From NCBI RefSeq assembly GCF_000972845.2, contig NC_040016.1, positions 23,372,026 through 23,436,025 on the forward strand: 64,000 bases of DNA. The letters run 5' to 3'. Shown here in pieces: positions 54,808 to 64,000 of the stretch. Numbering within the stretch: the first letter of the stretch is position 1; each line of letters opens with the position of its first letter. Source of the DNA: Larimichthys crocea. Its lineage: Eukaryota > Chordata > Actinopteri > Sciaenidae. A program made the position numbers and the translations under genes. The notes beneath the pieces are model-generated. The model was not told where the DNA came from. It saw only the letters and a program-made list of their open reading frames with translations, and searched no databases.

Positions 54808-57800
54808 ATGTCGGCCACAGAGGACGACACCGAGCTGCGGGACCTGCTGATCCAGAACCTGGAGAACACCGGAGTGCTCAACAAGCTCAAGGTCCAGTCA
54901 GCTTTATTCATCGGTTCATCAGCAGAACTGCCCGGACAGTACTGCCGAGCCGAGCCGGGCTAGGCTAGGCTAGGCTAACGTTAGCAGTTTCAAACTTCAG
55001 GTTTTATTTTAGTTTCAGACTTTTTCCCGCCGGGAAAGTTCCCCACGGAAAGTAACAGATTACTGCGCGTTAGAGGGAGTACTCAGATACTGTGTGTCAG
55101 TCTCCGACTACTCATTACACACCTTACACTACACACCTTACACTACACACTTTACACTACACACCTTACACTACACACTTTACACACTACACACCTTACA
55201 CTACACACCTTACACTACACACCTTACACTACACACTTTACACACACTACACACTTTACACACTTTACACACTACACACTTTACACTACACACTTTACAC
55301 ACTACACACTTTACACACACTACACACTTTACACACTACACACTTTACACTACACACTTTACACTACACACTACACACTTTACACTACACACTCTACACA
55401 CTACACACTCTACACACTCTACACACCTTACACTACACACCTCATCACACCCTGGTGCTGTTTGAACAGTTTGGGGATCAGAGCTCCGATCACGTGATCA
55501 GTGGAGAACCTGGAGAGTCTTCAGGTCACTGTAACGTCGTTACATTAAATAAATTACATCAGTGATGACGTCACGTTCAGGCTGCTGATGAAGAACATTT
55601 ATTTACAACACGAACATTATAACAGCATTAAAACAGCGTTATAACAACGTTGTTATAATGTTGTTTTAATGTTGTTTTAACAACATTATAACAGTGTTAA
55701 ACAGCGTCCCTGTCTCCCCCTGCAGGCGGAGATGAGAGCTGCAGTCTTCCTGGCCATGGAGGAGCAAGACAGACTGGAGGTGACTGTTACATCACTTCCT
55801 GTCAGCTGATTCACTGAAGCTCCTCCTACCATTGTTGATGTTGTTCCTCCCCCCCTCTCCCTCTTCTCCTCCTCTCCCTCTCCTCCCCCTCCTCCTTTCC
55901 CTCTCCTCCTCCTCCTCTCCCTCCTCCTCTCTCACATCCACCTCCTCTCCCTCCTCCTCTCTCACATCCACCTCCTCTCCCTCCTCCTCTCCCTCTTCTC
56001 CTCCTCCTCTCCTCTTCCTCTCCTTCTCCTCTACCTCCTCTCCTCCATCTCCTTCTCCTCCACCTCCTCCTCCTCCTCCTCCTCCTCAGAATAAGTCTTC
56101 TCTGATCAACGAGCAGTTGAAGAAATGTCTCAACACTACAGACGGTGAGTGTGCTGTGTAGTTATAGTCCAGGTGGATGATGGGAGTTGTAGTTCATTGA
56201 CATCATGTCTGTGTAGTTGTAGTCCAGGTGGATGCTGGGAATTGTAGTTCATTGACTTCATGTCTGTGTAGTTGTAGTCCATGGATGATGGGAGTTGTAG
56301 TTCATTGACTTCATGTCTGTGTAGTTGTAGTCCAGGTGGATGATGGGAGTTGTAGTTCATTGACTTCATGTCTTAGTTGTAGTCCATGGATGATGGGAGT
56401 TGTAGTTCATTGACTATGTGTGCAGGTCGTGTGGTGGCTGGTCTGATCGCGGACTTCCTTCAGGTGTTCCACCTGGACTTCACGCTCGCTGTGTTCCAGC
56501 CAGAGGTCAACTCTGTGAGTGTCAACCAAACTTCCCCACTTCCTGTGTGATGAACTCTACTTCCTGTGTAATGACCTCTCCTTCCTGTCAGCTGAGCGGT
56601 CTGGATGGTCGTGAGTCGGTCTGCAGAGATCTGGACCTGTCAGAGTCTGACGTCAACAAGAACTGTCCTCTGCTGCTGGAGCTCGTCAGGAGACGACGCC
56701 GAGCCACGGAGGTGAGCGGCCAATCAGCTGTCAGAGTGACAGAGGTGAGCACACAGCGACCAATCAGCTGTCAGAGTGACAGAGGTGAGCACACAGCGGC
56801 CAATCAGCTGTCAGAGTGACAGAGGTGAGCGGCCAATCAGCTGTCAGAGTGACAGAGGTGAGCACACAGCGACCACCATCAGAACTGCACTTCCACCAGC
56901 TGCCACCAGGAGCAAATGTTCTCTGCAGTACTTCACCTGTGAGCTACTTTACCTGTGTAATACTCCATCTGTGTAGTACTACACCTCACAGGTACATGTG
57001 TACTTTGTACTCGATTACTCTGACAGCTTTAGTTATCTTACAGCAGAAGTATGAATCATGTCACTGCAACAATAAAACTCCAATACTTCATTGTGAACGC
57101 AGTACTTTGACCTGTAGTACTGTGTACTCTGAGTATTAGTTATTTTTTATTCAAGTACATTCAAAATTTGAATCTTATTTTATTTTTTTACAGATCGACA
57201 GAAACATCGGCAAGGTGAGTCAGCTGTTAGCTGTTAGCTGAGTTAACTGTTAACTGTTAGCTGAGTTAACTGTTAGCTAAGTTAGCTGTTAGCCGTTAGC
57301 TGTTAGCCGTTAACTGTTAGCTAAGTTAACTGTTAGCTAAGTTAACTGTTAGCTGAGTTAGCTGTTGGCTGAGTTAGCTGTTAGCCGTTAGCTGCTAGCT
57401 GAGTTAACTGTTAGCTGAGTTAGCTGTTAGCTGAGTTAGCTGTTAGCTGAGTTAGCTAAGTTAACTGTTAGCTAAGTTAACTGTTAGCTAAGTTAACTGT
57501 TAGCTGAGTTAGCTGTTGGCTGAGTTAGCTGTTAGCTGAGTTAACTGTTAGCCGTTAGCTTAGTTAGCTGTTAGCTGAGTTAACTGTTAGCTAAGTTAAC
57601 TGTTAGCTGAGTTAGCTGTTGGCTGAGTTAACTGTTAGCTGAGTTAGCTGTTGGCTGAGTTAGCTGTTAGCCGTTAGCTGTTAGCTGAGTTAACTGTTAG
57701 CTGAGTTAGCTGTTAGCTGAGTTAGCTAAGTTAACTGTTAGCTAAGTTAGCTGTTAGCCGTTAGCTGTTAGCTAAGTTAACTGTTAGCTAAGTTAACTGT

Positions 57801-58723
57801 TAGCTGAGTTAGCTGTTGGCTGAGTTAGCTGTTAGCCGTTAGCTTAGTTAGCTGTTAGCTGAGTTAACTGTTAGCTGAGTTAACTGTTAGCTGTTAGCTA
57901 AGTTAGCTGTTAGCTGAGTTAACTGTTAGCTGAGTTAGCTGTTAGCCGTTAGCTTAGTTAGCTGTTAGCTGAGTTAGCCGTTAGCTGTTAGCTAAGTTAA
58001 CTGTTAGCTTAGTTAGCTGTTAGCTGAGTTAGCCGTTAGCTAAGTTAGCTGTTAGCTGAGTTAGCTGTTAGTCGTTAGCTTAGTTAGCTGTTAGCTGAGT
58101 TAGCCGTTAGCTGTTAGCTGAGTTAGCTGTTAGCCGTTAGCTGTTAGCTGAGTTAGCCGTTAGCTGTTAGCTGTTAGCTAAGTTAACTGTTAGCTTAGTT
58201 AGCTGTTAGCCGAGTTAGCTGTTAGCCGTTAGCTTAGTTAGCTGTTAGCTGAGTTAGCCGTTAGCTGTTAGCTAAGTTAACTGTTAGCTTAGTTAACTGT
58301 TAGCTTAGTTAGCTGTTAGCTGAGTTAGCTGTTAGCTGAGTTAGCTGTTAGCCGTTAGCTAAGTTAGCCGTTAGCTGTTAGCTAAGTTAACTGTTAGCTT
58401 AGTTAGCTGTTAGCTGAGTTAGCCGTTAGCTAAGTTAGCTGTTAGCTTAGTTAGCTGTTGTTTGTCTTCATATTTGTGTCTCTGCTGTCGTAGGAGCCGT
58501 CTCAGAAACAGATCGCACATGCCAGGAAGAAATTTGATTTTTACGACAAGGTGTGTGTCCACGACCTGCAGTGACATCATAACTCTGTGACCAATCACAG
58601 GCGGCGTTGCTGAGCCTGACTGCTGTTTGTTTGTTTCCTTCTGCAGGACGGCAGCGGCTCAGTGCTGAAAGACGACCTGAAGAGTGTTTTCACCGACTTG
58701 TTCCCCGGACTGAACAGGTGAGC

Positions 58724-58784
<61 letters not shown>

Positions 58785-59813
58785 CACACACACACAAACT
58801 GAAACTACAAACAGGAAGGCTCTGTGATGATCAGCTGATCATCACAGATCAGCTGATCGCCTGATCAGGTCACCATGGTAACACCAGGTGTGCTGTTGAT
58901 GTTGTAAACGTGTGTGTGTGTGTGTGTGTGCAGGAGCATGTTGGAGTCGTTCGTCTCTGACGAGCTCAGAGCTGAAGACAGAAGCTTCTCCAAAAGTAAG
59001 ACTCTTTATCCAGGATGACCAGAGATAAGACGTGAGCAGACACGTTCTCCAAACGTTGTCTGAATGTTTTCTGTCGTTTGTTTTCACAGCCGTTGACTTC
59101 CAGCTGTTTCTGGGACTTTACAGGCGACTGTTCTCCGACTGCAGGAGTGTGGTGAGGCTAACAATGCTAACAGGCTAAACTAAGTTGTTAGCATGTTGAC
59201 GTTAGCGTCTGGTGAATGAAACTTTTTAATGTTTCCTGCTGTGCCGTCTGAACTCGTCGTCTCCGTTCAGGTCATCCAGGACTCGGATGTGCGTCGCTGT
59301 CCTGAGGACAAACCCAGCTCTCCACCTGTTAGTAAGGTAAGGTGTGACATCACCAGGTGAGCTCTGAGCCCTACAGCATCAGAGGTTATTCTGTGATCAG
59401 CTGAGTGCTGCTCCTTTTTAAACATCATGGTGCGGTTTATGTTATTTATTAATGAGCTCCATCCTGTCCTCTGTGACCACACCCAGCAGTGATGTCACAG
59501 TGTCCTGGAGTGCACTGTGACATCACTGCAGCACAGAAATGGGATTTACACAAAGTGTTAAAGGTCCAGTGTGTATCAGCTGTATGTGCTCCACTTTTCA
59601 TAAAAATTCTAATGAAAAAGATAATGCCCCTTAAAATCTGCCACACCGGACCTTTAATTTCAGGAGTTGACACACAGTGATATTTGGTAAACAGAGTTTC
59701 AGAGGACTGTTTGAGGTCTGCAGCTGTTAGGAAGCTGATAGTGTCCCTGTCCCTGTCGTGCACAGATCCCCAGATATAAAGGCCAGAGTCTGAGAGGACA
59801 GAGAGCAGCCAAG
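54808..59813 (+). CDS. cep43: CEP43/FGFR1OP centrosomal protein, 5' part
   Basis: FOP/CEP43 sits at the distal centriole and centriolar satellites with CEP350 and EB1, anchors microtubules and supports ciliogenesis. Exons: 54808-54891, 55726-55779, 56090-56144, 56426-56514, 56592-56711, 57194-57214, 58494-58550, 58647-58717, 58934-58995, 59090-59151, 59271-59336, 59766-59813. They join in phase to 789 nt (263 codons). N-terminal DTELRDLLIQNLENTGVLNK and AAVFLAMEEQ match the family. LisH region about 65-97 (VVAGLIADFLQVFHLDFTL). An EF-hand-like loop DKDGSGSVLKDD lies at 159-170. The conserved IPRYKGQ is at 248-254. The last visible exon ends in a good GTAACG donor; the C-terminal part is not found in the remaining 4 kb, which are insert and noisy repeat. 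ATG context (AACATGT) is moderate. Confidence 0.92.
55110..55442. repeat. ACACTACACACCTT repeat
   Basis: Simple repeat of ACACTTTACACT/ACACCTTACACT words in cep43 intron 1. Confidence 0.95.
55620..55700. repeat. GTTATAACA inverted words
   Basis: Short AT-rich run of GTTATAACAACGTTGTTATA-type palindromic words in cep43 intron 1, shortly before the exon 2 acceptor. Confidence 0.7.
55848..56088. repeat. CT-rich tract ending at the exon 3 acceptor
   Basis: About 240 bases of CTCCTC pyrimidine repeat run straight into the CTCAG acceptor of cep43 exon 3, an unusually long polypyrimidine tract. Confidence 0.95.
56155..56415. repeat. Five-copy repeat of ZNF143-like motifs
   Basis: About five units of 46-58 bp in cep43 intron 3, each containing GATGATGGGAGTTGTAGTTC or GATGCTGGGAATTGTAGTTC. 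Inverted, these read ACTACAACTCCCA and ACTACAATTCCCAGCAT, close to the known ZNF143/Staf site. Binding is inferred. Confidence 0.8.
56705..56870. repeat. Tandem copies of the cep43 exon 5 donor region
   Basis: The sequence around the exon 5 donor, GAGGTGAGC, is repeated with AATCAGCTGTCAGAGTGACA spacers. GT positions are 56712, 56745, 56785, 56825 and 56858, with spacings of 33, 40, 40 and 33 bases. Confidence 0.9.
57205..58465. repeat. GTTAGCTGAGTTAGCTGTTA repeat, 1.26 kb
   Basis: Fills cep43 intron 6 between the 21-nt exon 6 and exon 7. Units of 6-15 bp (GTTAGCTGA, GTTAACT, GTTAGCC). Many words are self-complementary (AGTTAACT, TTAGCTAA). Confidence 0.97.
58727..58932. repeat. (CA)n and (GT)n in cep43 intron 8
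   Basis: (CA)n at 58,727-58,795 and (GT)n at 58,910-58,932; the latter abuts the exon 9 acceptor. Confidence 0.9.
59558..59657. mobile_element. TTAA-flanked MITE, 100 bp
   Basis: Ends are TTAAAGGTCCAGTGTG and the near-perfect inverted CACACCGGACCTTTAA (one mismatch). Terminal TTAA and this AAAGGTCCAGTGTG start match the piggyBac-like MITEs common in percomorph fish. It lies in the cep43 intron between exons 11 and 12. Confidence 0.75.
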
Positions 59814-59819
59814 GTAACG

Positions 59820-60145
59820 ACATGAAGAGCAGTTATAAACACTTGAAGAACAGTTATAAACACTTGAAGAACAGTTATAAACACACAAAGAGCAGTTATA
59901 AACACACAGAGAACAGTTATAAACACACGAAGAACAAGTTATAAACACTTGAAGAACAGTTATAAACACTTGAAGAACAGTTATAAACACTTGAAGAACA
60001 GTTATAAACACACGAAGAACAGTTATAAACACACGAAGAACAGTTATAAACACATGAAGAGCAGTTATAAACACACGAAGAACAAGTTATAAACACTAGA
60101 AGAACAATTATAAACACACAAAGAGCAGTTATAAACACACAACCC
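59820..60145. repeat. 21-bp AAGAACAGTTATAAACACTTG repeat (forward)
   Basis: About 15 units of a 21-bp repeat (GAACAGTTATAAACAC core, alternate ends CACAAAG/ACTTGAA/CACGAA), starting right after the exon 12 donor of cep43. Nearly error-free. The same repeat appears inverted at 63,285-64,000. Confidence 0.95.
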
Positions 60146-60955
60146 ACAGGCCAACCTTCACAGAACCACTCACCGGAAACCCCCCAGGACCTCTCACAGC
60201 TGACCGTCCAGGGAAACCATAGCTCATGCTGAACTGGGCCTGCTAATGTGGCCTCCTGCAGTTGAGGAGGTTGCCAAACACCACGACCACACTTCGTAAA
60301 GAAATGACTTTGTTAACATTAAGAAGATGTTATGTCACAGGACAACTGTTTTTCTGATCAGAAACTACACTCCACCCCACCCCGTTCTGTAACTCAGATG
60401 AACCACACAGTTCCCCAACAGCAACGCTCATTTAGGTCATGAGGAGCAGATCAAAGTTGATAATAAACCTTCCTCCTTAGCAATGGATCAGTTTCACCAA
60501 CACAGTTTTTTTATTGTCCCTGTAACCTATGAAGCTGTTACGAACCAACACTTACTGATTCAATGACCTCCGATACGTTAAGGCTGTGAGGCTTTTATGA
60601 CCGTGCCTCAGCCTTGCGATTAACATCTTGTACGACAACGCTAATAAACATCTGTGTGGTCAGCCAGACAGTCCTAATCAGTCCTTGTAGTTCTTATCAG
60701 ACAGTCTTATGACCTCTTCAAATGTCTAGCAGGTGGAATGTCGTTGTTAGTAAGTAGCTGGGCTGTTAGCATGAAGCTGATGAAAACAGAGCGTGTTCTT
60801 CAAGTTGCATCGTCTTTCTCTCTCTTCTTACGGACATTCTAAATGGGGAAAGAAGTGAAAGAAGATTTAACCCTTACACTCTGAGGGACACTAGTTGGTG
60901 ATCGATCAGTTTGATCCAAACAGGGGACTCACCCCACTGCTACTAGGCCAAACAA

Positions 60956-60957
<2 letters not shown>
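60146..60957. other. Unidentified sequence after the cep43 repeat
   Basis: Non-repetitive DNA with no cep43 exon recognised. AATAAA occurs at about 60,642. Nothing more can be supported; an LTR-like segment is possible but no terminal repeats were found. Confidence 0.4.
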
Positions 60958-61016
<59 letters not shown>

Positions 61017-63260
61017 CATCTTTATTTTATTTTTATTCACACTACAACGTAATGGCTGTGTGCGTGGACTTGCAACCATACTACTCACAGTTTGAAGAAT
61101 TGTGCACAATCCATCGTCTTGCGTCGGAGCTCCGAAAAAGGAACTATCCGTGATCGAGGGCTGTCGTCTCGGTGGTTGCCTGCTGCCCCTTCAAAACTAT
61201 CTCACATCTTACCAGTCCCAACTTTATGCTCCACCAGCACCATCACCTCCTTCACCCAGTCTCGGTGGTCTCGGATTCCGCGGGCCACTCTCCCCTGGCA
61301 GCAAACGATGCACCACCGGCACGTCACCTTACCTGCCCGCCGGAGGCCATCCCATGTGAAAAGAGCGCCTCTCCTTGTACCGGGAGCCGGCCGTGGCGAC
61401 TGTGGGCACCACCAGGGCTGCTGCATCACGTTGGATACCTCCAACGCTACCGAAGCCAACCCCAGACAACAATCAGGCCGATCCAGTGGCTTACAGCGAC
61501 ACGGGACCAAGACCCGGTTACAACTTCCCACACCGACACCGAGCCAAACAACTCCCCCGACCTCCTGGGACAGACAGTGGTGCGACGCACGGCCCGCAGG
61601 TAGGGTCTCGGGCTGGTCGTATCCACAACCGCCCTTGGCTATCTCAAACCGTTCACCATTCTACCGAGGTTGTTTATGTACTCCTGGCGATGCACCTGCA
61701 GCTTCCACCTCACCTGTCCATGATGTCCACTTCAGCAGCGTCTGCAGCGGAGGCCATGGTAAGGCCACTCGTCGCTATTCTGCAGTAACATGACCGCCGT
61801 ATGGTGAGAAGCCATAATCAGACGGTCTGGGGGCTCCCTGGCGGGGTGTCTGAAGCGGTCGCCTCGCCGCTGTCACTCACAGACCCCCCCCCCCCCCCAC
61901 TCGGGCTGTCAACCCTCTAAGCCAGGGAGGGGAAGCCCAACGGAGCTCTTTCAAACGTTATCAGCGGCCAGCACATCTCGTCCCCCCCGTCCCTCTTTCT
62001 CCACAACGTGGATCATTCATCGGTGACTCACATAACCCGCGACATTCGTTCATAAATGCAGCCCACCAAGTTTTCTGGAGCCACAGTCCCCCCACATCTG
62101 CGATAAAACTCTGGAAATGATTGAACTCGCCCTCCCGGACCTCAATTAAGAGGATCATTGTTCCCGTGGAACGAACGCACCCACCCGTCAGGAGTCTGAG
62201 CGCAACTAAAAATGATTTTAAAACTCTTTTTGGACGCCCTAACAGAACTGGTGGAAAGTCTGTGTTTATACTCCGGCCCATCCCGGACTTGTGCGTCGGG
62301 AGCGTGGCCCGTTTAGTAGTACTCCTCAAGCCTTCACAATTGCTCCAACCGCCGCAGGGACCACAACTTTGGTTTTATTGACAAGTTTAAACTTGTTCTG
62401 GATCGTGACCTCTCTCTGTTAAAAAACATGATGGGATCCTCCCAAACACAGGGGTAGCCAAAAGCTGGTGCTACCTGCGTCTGCGTGCCAACCTTTTCCC
62501 ATCATGAATGACTATCTATACCCACCCTCACACCGGAGGCCCCCCCCCCCTCTCCCCCAATGACTGAACAACAGCGTGCTCTTTTTCATGAGGGCTCCCC
62601 CTTCAGGCCCTCTGCCAATCACACCCACATCTGCTCACAAACCTTACCACCATAAACAACCAAACGATCAATAAGATCCTCTGGTCCACCTACTCGTCCC
62701 CCCCCCACCAATTCAACTGCGACCACCACAGGCTGTAACCACAAGTGTGTTAGCCACCTAGCCCGGTCTCGCTAACACCTCCACTGCTCAAGAACAAATC
62801 CGACAAACTGCTCTCATAACAAATCGCTCACGAACCAACAAGGGACCACTAACAGGAATCATCACGGACAATATAAACTGATTTTTAGTGCTTAACAGAG
62901 AACATGCAACAGCCCAACGACTCAAACAGCTCAACGAATTCCCCTCCACTGGGTTTTTACATCTCACAACAGCTAGCGCTCCGGCCGGGGGGGAGGTCTC
63001 GCGGAATTCACGCGGACCCTTCTCATCGTCAACCTGGTCTGGACCTGCTGCCGAGTCATCGGCAGTCAACTGTGTGGCAGGCTGTCAGGACCCGTTCAAC
63101 CCATTTCGCCATTCTACTACCGTCCCCCAAACAGAACAGTGAATTTTATAAATGACTGTGCTGCCTTTCTTACGCATTATCATCCCTCTCACCACTAGCT
63201 AATAATACGGGTGATTTAATAGTCTCACAATGACAATATCAATCGCCCTCCCACCAAGAA
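60958..63260 (-). mobile_element. Possible retroposed insert ending in poly(A)
   Basis: On the minus strand the sequence ends in GAATAAAAATAAAATAAAGATG followed by 59 A (plus-strand poly(T) 60,958-61,016). Overlapping AATAAA signals a few bases before a long A tail are the mark of a retroposed RNA or LINE 3' end. The 2.2-kb body (61,017-63,260) has only broken frames of 60-230 codons on both strands with no recognised domain, and homopolymer C runs. The body may itself be error-rich, hiding the frames. No target-site duplication was seen. Confidence 0.45.
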
Positions 63261-63284
63261 CTTCACTTCCTGTTTTGAAAGTGT

Positions 63285-64000
63285 GTTTATAAGTGTTCTG
63301 TGTGTTATAAACTGTTCTTCAAGTGTTTATAACGTTCTGTGTGTTAATAACTGTTTCTCATGTGTTTATAACTGTTCTGTGTGTTTAACTGTTCTTGTGT
63401 GTTTAATACTGTTTTTCATGTGTTTTTTATAACTGTCTTCGTTGTTTAATAACTGTTCTGTGTGTTTATACTGTTCTGTGTTTAAAAACTGTTCTTCAGT
63501 GTTTATAACTGTTCTTCAAGTGTTTTTATAACTTGTTCTTCGTTGTTTTAAATGTTCTCTGTGTGTTTATAACTGCTTCTTTGTGTGTTTATAATTGTTC
63601 TTCTTGTGTGTTATTATATGTTCTTCGTGTGTTTATAAAAATGCTCTCATTGTGTTTATAAACTGTCTTCTCTTCGTGTGTTTAAACTGCTCGTTGTTTT
63701 TTAAATAATTGTTTCTTTCTATCTAGTGTTTATAACTTGTTTTTCTCGTGTGTTTATAAGCTGCTCTCATGTGTTTATAACTGTTCTTCGTGTGTTTATA
63801 ACGTTCTTCGTGTGTTTATAACTGTTCTTCAATGTTTATAGACTGTTCTTCAGTGTTTATAACTGTTCTTCAAGTGTTTTAGAACTTGTTCTTCGTGTGG
63901 TTTTATAACTGTTCTCTGTGTGTTTATAACTTGCCTCTTTGTGTGTTTATAACTGTTCTTCAAGTGTTTATAACTGTTCTTCAAGTGTTTTATAACTGCT
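63285..64000. repeat. 21-bp repeat, inverted and error-rich
   Basis: Reverse complement of the 59.8-60.1-kb repeat (GTGTTTATAACTGTTCTTC), with an indel or change in most units, running off the end of the window. Confidence 0.9.

Noticed and set aside
61092..61793. 233-codon plus ORF as a gene or element protein
   Set aside because: Three frames are open at once in GC-rich sequence, with no domain that I recognise; it lies antisense to the poly(A)-tailed orientation.
60146..64000. Simple fold-back (hairpin read) artefact centred near 61.7 kb
   Set aside because: The outer repeats are inverted copies, but inner sequences are not symmetric: the 59-base poly(T) has no poly(A) partner near 62.5 kb.

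Overview
The window looks like nuclear DNA from a teleost fish, probably a percomorph. It has split genes with GT..AG introns, vertebrate protein families, an intact allantoicase, very dense (CA)n and minisatellite DNA, fish-type MITEs and LINE scraps. It is a draft assembly with three N gaps (399-408, 34199-34208, 38645-38674) and several error-rich patches, and many of the oddities come from assembly. Everything is read from sequence and family knowledge; no search was run.

Layout. 1-18,500 is intergenic: repeats, two LINE remnants, a possible DNA transposon and two perfect palindromes (6272-6323, 8486-8565). I recognise no gene there. 18,577-24,306 (minus) is allc, allantoicase, 11 coding exons, 398 aa, intact. 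25,314-37,203 (minus) is kidins220 (ARMS), 28 coding exons, 1,746 aa: ankyrin repeats, KAP P-loop NTPase with four membrane segments, SAM-like domain and a PDZ-binding C terminus. Its probable non-coding first exon and CpG-rich promoter lie at about 42,982-43,200. Between that promoter and coding exon 1 sit two intruders: a two-exon piece of a cyclin D1-like gene (37,962-38,644), then a noisy second copy of kidins220 exons 1-5 (38,675-41,600). 46,919-52,943 (minus) is mboat2, a lysophospholipid acyltransferase, 12 exons, 508 aa, intact. Head-to-head with it, 54,808-59,813 (plus) is the 5' part of cep43 (FGFR1OP/FOP), 12 exons and 263 codons. The remaining exons are not visible, because from about 60,150 the sequence is an unidentified insert with a 59-base poly(T), then a noisy inverted copy of a repeat.

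The genes do not form a pathway. allc acts in purine (urate) breakdown, kidins220 in neurotrophin signalling, mboat2 in phospholipid remodelling and cep43 at the centriole and ciliary base. kidins220 and mboat2 are also neighbours on human 2p25, so that pair is conserved synteny. The cep43 neighbour differs from human, where CEP43 is on 6q.

The strongest leads are the cyclin D fragment next to the gap, the false duplication around kidins220, a 42-bp minisatellite at five places including 21 exact repeats between the divergent mboat2 and cep43 genes, an EF-hand-like segment in cep43, a kidins220 microexon, and the two palindromes.
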